DNA from: Fimadaptatus sp050946055
GTDB lineage: Bacteria > Bacillota > Clostridia > Christensenellales > Aristaeellaceae
Direction: 5' to 3'
Length of the DNA: 38,631 bases
NCBI GenBank assembly: GCA_050946055.1
Contig: JBMNUB010000023.1
Coordinates: 1-38,631 of the forward strand
Positions within the stretch are counted from its first letter, which is position 1; every line of letters begins with the position of its first letter. The translations under genes and the position numbers were made by a program. Below the pieces are notes generated by a model. That model was not told where the DNA came from and did not search any database. It worked only from the letters and a program-made list of their open reading frames with translations. Positions 7,209-16,049 of this stretch are shown piece by piece.

Positions 7209-7526
7209 ATGAACATGGATGGCTACAATGCAGCGCTTAATGAATGGGCGCGCACGGCCATGCGCGAGGTCGAAGCTGCGCGCGAGGCGGGCGATGAGCG
7301 TGCGCTGGCCATGGCGCAGATGCGGCGAAGCATGTGCGAGGGCATGCTGCCCGCGCTGGGCAAGCTGGCGCCCGGCAGCATGCCTCTGCGCGCCGAGGAG
7401 CTTGCGCGCAGGGCGGAGGAGCTGCGCGCACAGGGCGACTTTGACAGTGCCGACCGCTGCCTTGTGCAGCGGGACATGATACTGCGCGCGTGGAGCGCGC
7501 TGAATGAAGGAGATGACAATGCATGA
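7209..7526 (+). CDS. Small helical protein of unknown function, co-transcribed with ArsR regulator
   Basis: A 105-residue protein with no signal or membrane segment. It is rich in Ala, Arg and Glu and predicted to be mostly helical. Two helical repeats have the look of a TPR-like or helical-hairpin fold (for example RAEELARRAEELRAQGDFDS, about residues 62-81). I do not recognise the family. ATG 7209 is used because GAGGTG (7197-7202) lies at a suitable distance; an upstream in-frame TTG/ATG choice lacks spacing. Its last codons overlap the next gene by 4 bases (ATGA at 7523-7526), so it is translationally coupled to the ArsR regulator and may sense, buffer or partner it. Confidence 0.7.
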   Translation: MNMDGYNAALNEWARTAMREVEAAREAGDERALAMAQMRRSMCEGMLPALGKLAPGSMPLRAEELARRAEELRAQGDFDSADRCLVQRDMILRAWSALNEGDDNA

Positions 7527-8095
7527 GCGAGGCACTTACGGTGCTAAAGGCGCTGGCTGATGACACGCGGCTCAAGATACTGCGCGCGCTGTGCGAGCGG
7601 GACATGTATGTGGAGCTGCTGGCCGAGCGCTTGCAGCTCACGCCAGCGACGGTGTCCTTTCATATGAAGAAGCTGCAGGCGGCTGGGCTGGTGGATTCGC
7701 GCCGTGAGCAGTACTATACCGTGTATTCGCTGCGCGGCGACGTGTTTGCGCTGACGCTGCGCGAGCTGATAGCGCCTGAGCAGAATGCGGATGCCGCCGA
7801 ACGCCTGCGCGAGGAGCTTTACCGGCGCAAGGTGATAAAGGCGTTCATGCCCGACGGCTATTGCAAGGTGATGCCTGCGCAGATAAAGAAGCGCATGATA
7901 ATCTACGAGGAGATATTCGCGCAGTTTGAGGTGGGGCGCACCTACACCGAGCGCGAGGTCAACGAGATAATATCGCGCATACACGAGGACTACTGCACGG
8001 TGCGGCGGGGGTTCATAGGTCTGGGCTGGATGACGCGCGCGGGCGGTATGTACACCGTGCTGGGCGTGCGTCCGGGCGGCGACATACTGGGCTGA
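7523..8095 (+). CDS. ArsR-type winged-helix regulator with C-terminal DUF2087
   Basis: A 190-residue DNA-binding protein. Residues 1-85 form an ArsR-like winged helix (LKALADDTRLKILRAL, then LTPATVSFHMKKLQAAGLV as the recognition helix). Residues about 115-185 match the DUF2087 pattern, with IYEEIFAQFEVGRTYTEREV and IHEDYCTVRRGFIGLGWM. No metal-binding CxC motif is seen in the recognition helix, so it is probably not a classical metal sensor. DUF2087 proteins are thought to be transcription regulators. It overlaps the small upstream gene and probably represses its own operon through the palindromes at 7106-7182. A bidirectional terminator follows. Confidence 0.85.
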   Translation: MSEALTVLKALADDTRLKILRALCERDMYVELLAERLQLTPATVSFHMKKLQAAGLVDSRREQYYTVYSLRGDVFALTLRELIAPEQNADAAERLREELYRRKVIKAFMPDGYCKVMPAQIKKRMIIYEEIFAQFEVGRTYTEREVNEIISRIHEDYCTVRRGFIGLGWMTRAGGMYTVLGVRPGGDILG

Positions 8096-8260
8096 GATGG
8101 GCGGCGGCGCTTAGACTATGCGCATATGCGGTGCGGGATAAACTGAGCGTGTTTGTTTGCAATGAACATGTATGCTGGCAGGTACTCATGCCGTAGACTT
8201 GGGAAAAGCTGTTCATGCTATGCGCACAATACCCATGCGGCGTAGCGCATACATACAAAA

Positions 8261-8313
8261 CGCAAAGGTGCGCGTTCCTGCCAATGTTTCGGCGGGAACG
8301 CGCACCTTTTGCG
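8261..8313. terminator. Bidirectional terminator between convergent operons
   Basis: CGCAAAGGTGCGCGTTCC (8261-8278) pairs almost perfectly with 8295-8313, and TGCC/GGCG extends the stem inward. The stem is about 22 bp with one bulged base. An A-rich left flank and T-rich right arm mean it can act on both strands. It lies between the ArsR gene (+) and uvrA (-). The rest of 8096-8448 shows nothing recognisable. Confidence 0.85.
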
Positions 8314-8448
8314 CTGCGTATTGTTAAGACGGCGTGCTTGCTGGGAAATTTGCCATTGGCTCAGCTGCGTTGGCTATGGTACTTGATAAGCTGCTGCCAT
8401 GCTGTGCGCCTTGCCTGTGCAGGCAGGGCTATACGACGCGCCACAGCA

Positions 8449-11271
8449 TCACGCCTTCAGCATGCGCTTTAGGAACATGCCGGTATAGCTGATTTCGCTC
8501 TTGCATATGTCCTCGGGCGTGCCTTCGGCAATCACCATGCCGCCGCCGTCGCCGCCCTCCGGCCCCATGTCGATTAAGTGGTCGGCGGTCTTTATGAGGT
8601 CGAGGTTGTGCTCTATCACGACCACGCTGTTGCCGGCATCGGTCAGCTGCTGAAGCACGCGCTCCAGCTTCTCCACGTCCGCCATGTGCAGGCCGGTCGT
8701 GGGCTCGTCCAGCACGTACAGCGTCTTGCCGGTAGCGCGGCGGCTCAGCTCGGTGGCCAGCTTTATGCGCTGCGCCTCGCCGCCCGACAGCGTGGTGGAG
8801 GGCTGACCCAGCTTCACATAGCCCAGTCCCACATCCACCAGCGTCTGCAGCTTGTTGCGCAGGCGCGGCAGGTTCTTGAAGAACTCCAGCGCTTCGGCGG
8901 CGGTCATCTCCAGCACGTCGTATATGTTCTTGCCCTTGTAGCGCACTTCCAGCGTCTCGCGGTTGTACCTGTGGCCACCGCAGACCTCGCACGGCACGTA
9001 TATGTCGGGAAGGAAGTGCATCTCTATCTTGACTATGCCGTCTCCCGAGCAGGCCTCGCAGCGCCCGCCCTTCACGTTGAACGAGAAGCGGTTGGCCTTG
9101 TAGCCGCGCGCCTTGGCATCGGGCGTGGAGGCGAACACGTCGCGTATCAGGTCGAACAGTCCGGTGTAGGTGGCGGGGTTGGAGCGCGGCGTGCGGCCTA
9201 TCGGCGACTGGTCTATGGCGATTATCTTGTCCAGCTTGTCAAGGCCGTCTATGCCATCGTGCGGGCCGGGGCGGGTGTGGGCGCGGTTGAGATCGCGCGC
9301 GAGGGCCTTGTACAGTATCTCGTTGACCAGAGAGGACTTGCCGCTGCCCGACACGCCGGTCACGCATGTGAACACGCCCAGCGGTATGTTAACGTCTATG
9401 CCGCGCAGATTGTTGGCGCGCGCGCCGCGTATCTTAAGCCAGCCGCGCGGCTCGCGGCGGGTCTCAGGCACGGGTATTGAGCGCTTGCCGCTTAAAAACT
9501 GGCCGGTTATAGAGTGCGGATCGGCCATTATGTCGGCGCATGTGCCTTGCGACACCAGCCTGCCGCCGTTCTCGCCCGCGCCGGGGCCTATGTCCACTAT
9601 CCAGTCGGCGGCGCGCATGGTGTCCTCGTCGTGCTCGACCACTATGAGCGTATTGCCTATGTCGCGCAGATCTTTGAGCGTCTTTAGCAGGCGCTCGTTG
9701 TCGCGCTGATGCAGGCCTATGGACGGCTCGTCCAGTATGTACAGCACGCCCACCAGCGACGAACCTATCTGCGTGGCCAGACGTATGCGCTGCGCCTCGC
9801 CTCCCGACAGCGTGGCGGCAGCGCGCGACAGCGTCAGGTAATCCAGTCCCACATCGCGCAGGAAGCCCAGACGCTGGCGTATCTCCTTGAGTATCTGCGC
9901 GGCAATCATCTGCTGGCGCTCGGTGAGCGTTAGCCCCTCTATGAACGAGAGCGAATCGCGTATCGACATGTCGCTGAGCTGCGCTATCGATATGCCGCCC
10001 ACCGTGACCGAGAGCGCCTCGCGCTTGAGCCGCTGGCCGTGGCACTCCGGGCAGGGAGTATCGGCCATGTACTGCTCATACTCCTCCTTCATGGAGTCGG
10101 ACTGCGTCTGATTGTAGCGGCGCTCGATGTTTGGCACCAGCCCCTCAAACGGCGATGCGAATACGCCCCAGCCGTTCTCGCGCTTGTAGCGCACTTCCAG
10201 CTTCTCGCCGCGCGTGCCGTAGAGCAATATGTCTATCATCTTGGGGTCGAGCTGGCTTAGCGGCGTGTCCATGCTGAAGCCGTACTTCTGGGCTATGGCC
10301 TCAAAGAACGCGCGCGCCGTGGAGTCGGGATCGTCCGAGCGCCAGCCCGATATGGATATCGCGCCCTGATTAAGGCTCAGCGAGGGGTCGGGTATTATCA
10401 TGGCGGGGTCTATCTTGTGCAGCATGCCCAGACCCGTGCAGGCCGGGCACGCGCCGTAGGGGTTGTTGAACGAGAACAGGCGCGGCTCCAGCTCGCCTAT
10501 CGATATGCCGCAGTCGGGGCAGGCGTAGTTCTGCGAGAACAGCATCTCCTCGCCGTCCACTATCGCTGCCAGCACCAGCCCGCCGCCCAGGCGCAACGCG
10601 GCTTCCAGCGAGTCGGTCAGGCGGGTCTTTATGTCGGGGCGCACTATCAGGCGGTCTATGACCACCTCTATCGTGTGCTTCTTCTTTTTGTCCAGCGGGG
10701 GAGTGTCGCCCAAATCGTATATCTCGCCGTCTATGCGCACGCGCACATAGCCCTGCTTGCGCATGTCCTCAAGCACGCGGTTGTGCTCGCCCTTGCGCGC
10801 GCGTATCACCGGCGCAAGTATCTGTATGCGCGTGCGCTCGGGCAGCGCCATTATCTGATCGACCATCTGATCCACGGTCTGCTGGTTTATCTCGCGGCCG
10901 CACTCGGGGCAGTGCGGCGTGCCTATGCGCGCATAGAGCAGGCGCAGGTAGTCGTGTATCTCGGTCACCGTGCCGACGGTCGAGCGTGGGTTCTTGCTGG
11001 TGGTCTTTTGGTCTATGGATATGGCGGGGGAAAGGCCGTCTATGTAGTCCACATCGGGCTTTTCCATCTGCCCCAGAAACTGACGCGCGTATGACGACAG
11101 CGATTCGACATAGCGCCGCTGGCCTTCGGCATATATGGTGTCGAACGCCAGCGAGGACTTGCCCGAACCGCTCAGCCCTGTGAACACTATCAGCTTGTCG
11201 CGCGGTATCTCAAGGTCTATGTTCTTCAGGTTGTGAGCGCGCGCGCCCTTTATGACTATGCTTTGACGCAT
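8449..11271 (-). CDS. uvrA: Excinuclease ABC subunit A
   Basis: A complete 940-residue UvrA, the DNA-damage sensor ATPase of nucleotide excision repair, which loads UvrB. Two ABC ATPase halves are visible: Walker A GLSGSGKS at residues 32-39 and GVSGSGKSS in the second half, with signature sequences LSGGEAQRIRLA and LSGGEAQRIKLA. Zinc-binding cysteine pairs occur in the first-half insertion domain and in the second half (CEAC ... CEVC). ATG 11271 is chosen: AAGGAG lies 9 bases upstream, while a TTG two codons earlier is too close. uvrB lies upstream on the same strand with a 350-base gap, so the pair may be one operon or have a second promoter. Confidence 0.98.
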   Translation of the reverse strand: MRQSIVIKGARAHNLKNIDLEIPRDKLIVFTGLSGSGKSSLAFDTIYAEGQRRYVESLSSYARQFLGQMEKPDVDYIDGLSPAISIDQKTTSKNPRSTVGTVTEIHDYLRLLYARIGTPHCPECGREINQQTVDQMVDQIMALPERTRIQILAPVIRARKGEHNRVLEDMRKQGYVRVRIDGEIYDLGDTPPLDKKKKHTIEVVIDRLIVRPDIKTRLTDSLEAALRLGGGLVLAAIVDGEEMLFSQNYACPDCGISIGELEPRLFSFNNPYGACPACTGLGMLHKIDPAMIIPDPSLSLNQGAISISGWRSDDPDSTARAFFEAIAQKYGFSMDTPLSQLDPKMIDILLYGTRGEKLEVRYKRENGWGVFASPFEGLVPNIERRYNQTQSDSMKEEYEQYMADTPCPECHGQRLKREALSVTVGGISIAQLSDMSIRDSLSFIEGLTLTERQQMIAAQILKEIRQRLGFLRDVGLDYLTLSRAAATLSGGEAQRIRLATQIGSSLVGVLYILDEPSIGLHQRDNERLLKTLKDLRDIGNTLIVVEHDEDTMRAADWIVDIGPGAGENGGRLVSQGTCADIMADPHSITGQFLSGKRSIPVPETRREPRGWLKIRGARANNLRGIDVNIPLGVFTCVTGVSGSGKSSLVNEILYKALARDLNRAHTRPGPHDGIDGLDKLDKIIAIDQSPIGRTPRSNPATYTGLFDLIRDVFASTPDAKARGYKANRFSFNVKGGRCEACSGDGIVKIEMHFLPDIYVPCEVCGGHRYNRETLEVRYKGKNIYDVLEMTAAEALEFFKNLPRLRNKLQTLVDVGLGYVKLGQPSTTLSGGEAQRIKLATELSRRATGKTLYVLDEPTTGLHMADVEKLERVLQQLTDAGNSVVVIEHNLDLIKTADHLIDMGPEGGDGGGMVIAEGTPEDICKSEISYTGMFLKRMLKA

Positions 11272-11314
11272 CTGCAATGTCTCCTTGAAAAGGTAGGATG
11301 GTGGATGTGCGCTA

Positions 11315-11374
11315 CGCTATGCGCGGCGCACGCGGTATATTTATATTAGGAAGAAACGCCCGCCGCGCATAGCG
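11315..11374 (-). promoter_or_regulatory. 14-bp perfect inverted repeat in the uvrA leader
   Basis: CGCTATGCGCGGCG (11315-11328) and CGCCGCGCATAGCG (11361-11374) are exact reverse complements separated by 32 bases. They end 44 bases upstream of the uvrA ATG. There is no T-run, so it is not an obvious terminator. The remainder of 11375-11620 contains a short CTTACA/TGTAAG palindrome and nothing else recognised. Confidence 0.6.
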
Positions 11375-11620
11375 GTACGGGGTAGCATGCCTAACGCGCG
11401 TAGCATCTGGCGCGCCGGACTTACATTCCTGTAAGAACGGAGCATGTCAGGTTCATATCGCGTCAGCAATTTGCCTGTTGGCTGCGCAGCGCGGGCAAGA
11501 CATGTCGTGTCAAGCGACCATGGCGGGCAAGCTCAGGCGTGCGGCCTGCATATCGCGATGAGCGCCTGGCACGCCCGCGCGTCATCTTAGACGCATTATG
11601 CCCGCGATGCGCCATGCGCA

Positions 11621-13630
11621 TTACTTGCGCTTGCGGCGGGAGCGGCGCTTGGGCTCGGTGGTCTGGGCAGGTACGGTCTCGCCCTTCAGCTCCATGAGCT
11701 GGTCGCGCAGCTTGGCGGCGCGCTCGAAGTCCAGACGCGCAGCGGCTTCCAGCATCTTGTCCTCAAGCGACTCTATGGCCATGCGGCGCTCCTCGTCGCT
11801 CATGGCTACGGCAGACTCCGCGCCCTCCTCGGCGGGGCGGGTTATCTCCATCATTTCGCGCACGGCCTTGCGCACCGACTGCGGCACTATGCCGTGCTCC
11901 TCGTTGTAGGCCATCTGTATGCCGCGGCGGCGGTTGGTTTCGCTTATGGCGCGGAACATGGAGTCGGTCACGGAGTCCGCGTACATTATCACGCGCCCGT
12001 CCACATTGCGCGCCGCGCGGCCTATGGTCTGTATGAGCGAGGTTTCGGAGCGCAGGAAGCCCTCCTTGTCGGCGTCAAGTATGGCGACAAGGCCGACCTC
12101 GGGCAGGTCAAGACCCTCGCGCAGCAGGTTTATGCCCACAAGCACGTCGTGTTCGCCCATGCGCAGCTCGCGCAGTATGCGTATGCGGTCGAGCGTCTCC
12201 ACGTCTGAGTGCATGTAGGTCACGCGGATGTCCATCTCCTTGAGATAGCCGGTCAGGCTCTCTGCCATGCGCTTGGTGAGCGTGGTCACAAGCACGCGGC
12301 GGCCAGCCTCGACCTCGCGGCGTATCTCGCCCAGCAGGTCGTCCACCTGATTGCTGGCGGGGCGCACGACTATCTCGGGGTCGATTAGCCCTGTGGGACG
12401 GATTATCTGCTCCACTATCTGCTGCGTGCGCCCCAGCTCGTAAGGGCCGGGCGTGGCGCTTGTGTATATGGTCTGACCTATCTTCTGCTCGAACTCGTGG
12501 AACTTGAGCGGGCGGTTGTCAAACGCCGAGGGCAGGCGGAAGCCGTAATTGACCAGCTCGGACTTGCGCGCATGGTCGCCGTTGAACATGGCGCGCACCT
12601 GCGGCACGGTCACGTGGGACTCATCTATGAACAGTATGAAGTCATCAGGAAAATAATCCAGCAGCGTGAACGGAGCTTCGCCCGGCTGCCGTCCGTCAAA
12701 GTAGCGCGAGTAGTTCTCTATGCCGGAGCAGTAGCCTATCTCGCGCATCATCTCTATGTCATATCGGGTGCGCTGCTCTATGCGCTGCGCCTCTATCAGG
12801 CGCTCGTCCTGCTTGAACTCGCGCACGCGATTGTCCAAATCGCGCTCTATCTCGACTATGCCGCGCTCCATGGCGTCGCGGTTGGTGACATAGTGCGAGG
12901 CGGGGAATATCATGGCATGGCTCAGGTGCTCGCGCACGGTCTGCGTGGTGGGATCGACATGGGATATCCTGTCTATCTCATCGCCGAAGAACTCCACGCG
13001 CACCATGTCCTTCTCGCTGCCCGCGGGCATTATGTCCACGACCTCGCCGCGCACGCGGAATGTGCCGCGCTCGCTCTCGAAGTCGTTGCGCTCGTACTGT
13101 ATCTCCACGAGCTTTCGCAGCAGCTCGTCCCTGTCCAGCTGCATGCCCTCGCGCAGCGACACCGATAGCCCTGCGTACTCCTCCGGGTCGCCCATGGAGT
13201 ATATGCAGCTCACCGAGGCCACGATTATCACGTCGCGGCGCTCGCTCAGCCATGCCGTAGCGCTGTGGCGCATGCGGTCTATCTCGTCGTTTATGGCGGC
13301 ATCCTTCTCTATATATGTGTCCGACGAGGCTATGTAAGCCTCGGGCTGATAGTAATCGTAATAGCTGACGAAATAGCCGACCGCGTTTTCGGGAAAGAAC
13401 TCCCTGAACTCCTCGGCCAGCTGGGCAGCCAGCGTCTTGTTGTGCGCTATGACCAGCGCGGGGCGCTGCAGGCGCTGTATCACGTTGGCCATGGTGAAGG
13501 TCTTGCCCGAGCCTGTCACGCCCAGCAGCACCTGATCCTTCATGCCGGACTCAACTCCGCGCACCAGCGCGTCAATGGCCTGCGGCTGGTCGCCGGTGGG
13601 CTGATATTGCGAATGCAGCTTGAACTCCAT
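11621..13630 (-). CDS. uvrB: Excinuclease ABC subunit B
   Basis: A complete 669-residue UvrB, the helicase-like core of nucleotide excision repair that verifies damage and recruits UvrC. Visible are Walker A GVTGSGKT (residues 37-44), the beta-hairpin region with YYDYYQPEAY, the DEAD-like IDESH box, the helicase motif VI QTIGRAARN, and a C-terminal UVR motif (LEDKMLEAAARLDFERAAKL) that binds UvrA/UvrC. A basic tail, PKRRSRRKRK, ends the protein. The ribosome site GAGGTGAT precedes ATG 13630, with a good promoter 52 bases further up. No Gram-positive LexA box (GAAC-N4-GTTC) was seen near that promoter. Confidence 0.98.
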   Translation of the reverse strand: MEFKLHSQYQPTGDQPQAIDALVRGVESGMKDQVLLGVTGSGKTFTMANVIQRLQRPALVIAHNKTLAAQLAEEFREFFPENAVGYFVSYYDYYQPEAYIASSDTYIEKDAAINDEIDRMRHSATAWLSERRDVIIVASVSCIYSMGDPEEYAGLSVSLREGMQLDRDELLRKLVEIQYERNDFESERGTFRVRGEVVDIMPAGSEKDMVRVEFFGDEIDRISHVDPTTQTVREHLSHAMIFPASHYVTNRDAMERGIVEIERDLDNRVREFKQDERLIEAQRIEQRTRYDIEMMREIGYCSGIENYSRYFDGRQPGEAPFTLLDYFPDDFILFIDESHVTVPQVRAMFNGDHARKSELVNYGFRLPSAFDNRPLKFHEFEQKIGQTIYTSATPGPYELGRTQQIVEQIIRPTGLIDPEIVVRPASNQVDDLLGEIRREVEAGRRVLVTTLTKRMAESLTGYLKEMDIRVTYMHSDVETLDRIRILRELRMGEHDVLVGINLLREGLDLPEVGLVAILDADKEGFLRSETSLIQTIGRAARNVDGRVIMYADSVTDSMFRAISETNRRRGIQMAYNEEHGIVPQSVRKAVREMMEITRPAEEGAESAVAMSDEERRMAIESLEDKMLEAAARLDFERAAKLRDQLMELKGETVPAQTTEPKRRSRRKRK

Positions 13631-13681
13631 TTGGTATCACCTCGCATAGTATGCGCGCCGTCTGCGCGCGCCGTGCTTATT

Positions 13682-13710
13682 ATGATACCACATATCCGGC
13701 CCATCTACAA
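13682..13710 (-). promoter_or_regulatory. sigma-A promoter of uvrB
   Basis: Minus-strand TTGTAG (13710-13705), 17 bases, TATCAT (13687-13682). The predicted start lies about 45 bases before the uvrB ATG. Confidence 0.6.
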
Positions 13711-14139
13711 TCTGCGCGGCGGCCTGCGTAAAAAATTGACGCGGTGTTCGCCTTGATCCGGCGCGGGCAATGCCTTGCATCGCGCGGAGCAAAGCTAATA
13801 TGAGCAATAAGCCTGCACAGCGCTCAGCCCAATGGCGCGCATGGCGACATGCGGCAGACGATTAAGCCGAACTGCCGCATACAGCGTCCAAGCGCAGGAG
13901 CGCATCGCACACGCTTGCGCGCGGCGAAACCTGCAGAAAAGAGCCTGTCCGCAGCCTTGCCGCAGCGCATGTTACCCCCGCAGCCCGCCGCTTACGCCGC
14001 AGCAGCGCTGAGCAGCGGACAGACCGTCAACCGCTTACATCGCGGCATATCCATAGATGTATAGCTCTGGTAAAATTGTAAACTCCATGCAAGTTTTTTT
14101 GTCCTTTTAATTGATTTGCTATCGCCTAAAGGAGAACTG
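13711..14139. other. Gene-free stretch between uvrB and maf promoters
   Basis: About 430 bases between divergent operons. Short open frames exist but lack ribosome sites and recognisable composition. No repeat, RNA gene or strong hairpin was noticed. Confidence 0.5.
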
Positions 14140-14148
14140 TGGTATACT
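14140..14148 (+). promoter_or_regulatory. Extended -10 promoter for maf and shape genes
   Basis: TGG followed by TATACT (14143-14148) is an extended -10 element. No good -35 lies at 16-18 bases, as is usual for this promoter class. The leader before the maf ATG contains a small CCGC/GCGG hairpin near 14173-14184. Confidence 0.55.
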
Positions 14149-14205
14149 AGATTGAAGTGCTGTCGAGAGAAGCCGCTTTTGCGGTGGGAAGAGGGAACTT
14201 TGGGC

Positions 14206-14784
14206 ATGCGTGAGCCGCGTATCGTACTGGCCTCGCAGTCTCCGCGCAGGCGCGAACTGCTGGGCCGATTGGTGGATGAGTTTGAGATAATACCTGCGCT
14301 CTGCGCCGAGACAGCGCAGGGCGTTCCTGCGCGAGTGGCGCTGCAAAACGGCTATGACAAGGCCATGGACGTGTTTATGCGCGAGCGCGATGCGCTGGTC
14401 ATAGGCGCGGATTCGGTGGTGGCTATAGACGGTCTGGCGCTGGGCAAGCCGCGCGACGAGGAGGATGCGCGCCGCATGCTGAGGCTGCTTTCCGGCAGGA
14501 AGCACAGCGTGTTTACCGGCATGTGCGTGGTGTCGGACAGGGGCTGCGCTGCGCGGCTGGACGAGACGCGGGTGGAGTTTATGCCGCTGGATGATGCGCG
14601 CATAGACGAGTACATAGCCACGGGCGAACCCATGGACAAGGCGGGCGCTTACGGCATACAGGGTCTGGGCGGCGCGTTGGTGCGCGGCTATGAGGGCGAT
14701 TATGACAATGTGATAGGCCTGTGCGTAAGCGGGCTAAGGGACATACTGGAGCAGAGGTTTGGCATGAACACAGTGCCGCGCTGA
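14206..14784 (+). CDS. maf: Maf-type nucleoside triphosphate pyrophosphatase
   Basis: A 192-residue cytosolic protein of the Maf/YhdE family, which hydrolyses non-canonical or pyrimidine NTPs (dTTP/UTP-type) to monophosphates and restrains cell division. Visible motifs are LASQSPRRRELL (residues 8-19), the catalytic Asp69 in GADSVVAIDG, and GKPRDEEDA with Lys81. The length is typical. ATG 14206 has AGAGGG upstream; an in-frame TTG two codons earlier is an alternative. It heads the cluster with mreC 28 bases downstream, an arrangement typical of Clostridia, although radC and mreB, often found between them, are absent here. Confidence 0.93.
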   Translation: MREPRIVLASQSPRRRELLGRLVDEFEIIPALCAETAQGVPARVALQNGYDKAMDVFMRERDALVIGADSVVAIDGLALGKPRDEEDARRMLRLLSGRKHSVFTGMCVVSDRGCAARLDETRVEFMPLDDARIDEYIATGEPMDKAGAYGIQGLGGALVRGYEGDYDNVIGLCVSGLRDILEQRFGMNTVPR

Positions 14785-14812
14785 GCGGCGGTCGAAAGGC
14801 GGAGGTAGAGCC

Positions 14813-16036
14813 GTGGCATACGATCAGCAAAATGGCGGAGCACGCGAGGGCGAGGAGCGCACGGCCGCGATAGACGCGGAGACGGGCGAGGCGACCGGCG
14901 AACTGGAATACAGCGCCCGCAGCCGCAGCGCGGCTAAGAGCGCACCCGTGTTCGACAACGCGGAGCGGCAGGATGAGGGCGAAGCTCCCGGGGATGACTA
15001 CTACGACGAAGCGGAGCCGGACGGGCAGGACGCATACGGCGCTGAGGATGCGCCCGAGGGCGACGAGGCGGATGCCTACGAGGACGATGCCGAAGCCCCA
15101 TACCGCGAGCCTGCACCCGCGCCCGGGCGCGCCAAGGGTCGCGGTAGCAGGAAGGGCGGAAGCGCTGGACACAAGCGCGGGCAAAGGCGCAATGAACAAA
15201 GGGGCGCAAAGCGCAGCAAGCGCGGCGCGATAGCGGCGCTGGTGATAACGATAACCACTCTGGCGCTGGCGGCGGTGCTGGCGCTGGACTTTACCGGCAG
15301 GGATGGCCTGCTTGCAGGGCCGCTGGGCGCGGTGCTTGCGCCCATGCAGCGCGCGGTGACGTCCGTGACAAGCGCCGTGGGCAAGAAGCTGGATGCGTTC
15401 AACTACAACGAGCAGATGGAGCGCGAGCTTAACTCGGCGCTGCAGGAGCTGGCCACTATAAACACCAAGGTGGCGCGCTATGACGAGGTAGTGGCCGAGA
15501 ACGAGCGGCTGCGCTCGCTCATGGGCAGCTATGAGAAGTATTCGCAGTATCAGCCCATGTTCGCGCGCGTGATAGGCAAGGACACGGGCAACTGGTTTTC
15601 CAACTTCACCGTGGACAAGGGCTCGTCCAACGGCGTTACGCTGGGCATGACGGTCATGAGCGCGGACGGCGTGGTGGGGCGCGTGGTCGATGTGGGCATA
15701 AACTATGCCAAGGTCATGTCGCTGATAGACGGCTCCAGCGGTGTGGCGGCGCTAATTGAGCGCAACCGCGACAACGGCGTTGTGCGCGGCATGGTGGACG
15801 ATACCACGGGCGAGGATCTGCTGCAGATGAACTATCTGCCCGACGTAAACGACGTGCGCACGGGCGACACCGTGCTTACCAGCGGTCTGGACGGCGTGTT
15901 CCCCAAGGGACTGCCCATAGGCACTATAACTCAGATAAGCCGCCAGTCCTCGGGGCTGTCGCAGTACGTTGTGGTCACGCCCTTTGCCGACTTTGAGCAT
16001 ATCGAGGAAGTGATACTGCTCAAGCCGCAGAGCTGA
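14813..16036 (+). CDS. mreC: Rod-shape protein MreC with long acidic N-terminal tail
   Basis: A 407-residue bitopic membrane protein that organises lateral-wall synthesis with MreD, PBP2 and RodA. A GTG start follows GGAGGTAG. Residues 1-135 are a low-complexity, strongly acidic cytoplasmic tail turning basic just before the single membrane helix (about 139-158). A coiled-coil stretch (about 200-240) and the two beta-barrel domains of MreC follow (GSSNGVTLGMTV, then TSGLDGVFPKGLPIGTI). MreC proteins of about 280 residues usually have only a short N-terminal tail, so the added ~120 residues are notable. mreD follows after 13 bases. Confidence 0.93.
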   Translation: MAYDQQNGGAREGEERTAAIDAETGEATGELEYSARSRSAAKSAPVFDNAERQDEGEAPGDDYYDEAEPDGQDAYGAEDAPEGDEADAYEDDAEAPYREPAPAPGRAKGRGSRKGGSAGHKRGQRRNEQRGAKRSKRGAIAALVITITTLALAAVLALDFTGRDGLLAGPLGAVLAPMQRAVTSVTSAVGKKLDAFNYNEQMERELNSALQELATINTKVARYDEVVAENERLRSLMGSYEKYSQYQPMFARVIGKDTGNWFSNFTVDKGSSNGVTLGMTVMSADGVVGRVVDVGINYAKVMSLIDGSSGVAALIERNRDNGVVRGMVDDTTGEDLLQMNYLPDVNDVRTGDTVLTSGLDGVFPKGLPIGTITQISRQSSGLSQYVVVTPFADFEHIEEVILLKPQS

Positions 16037-16049
16037 TGGGGGTGTTTGT

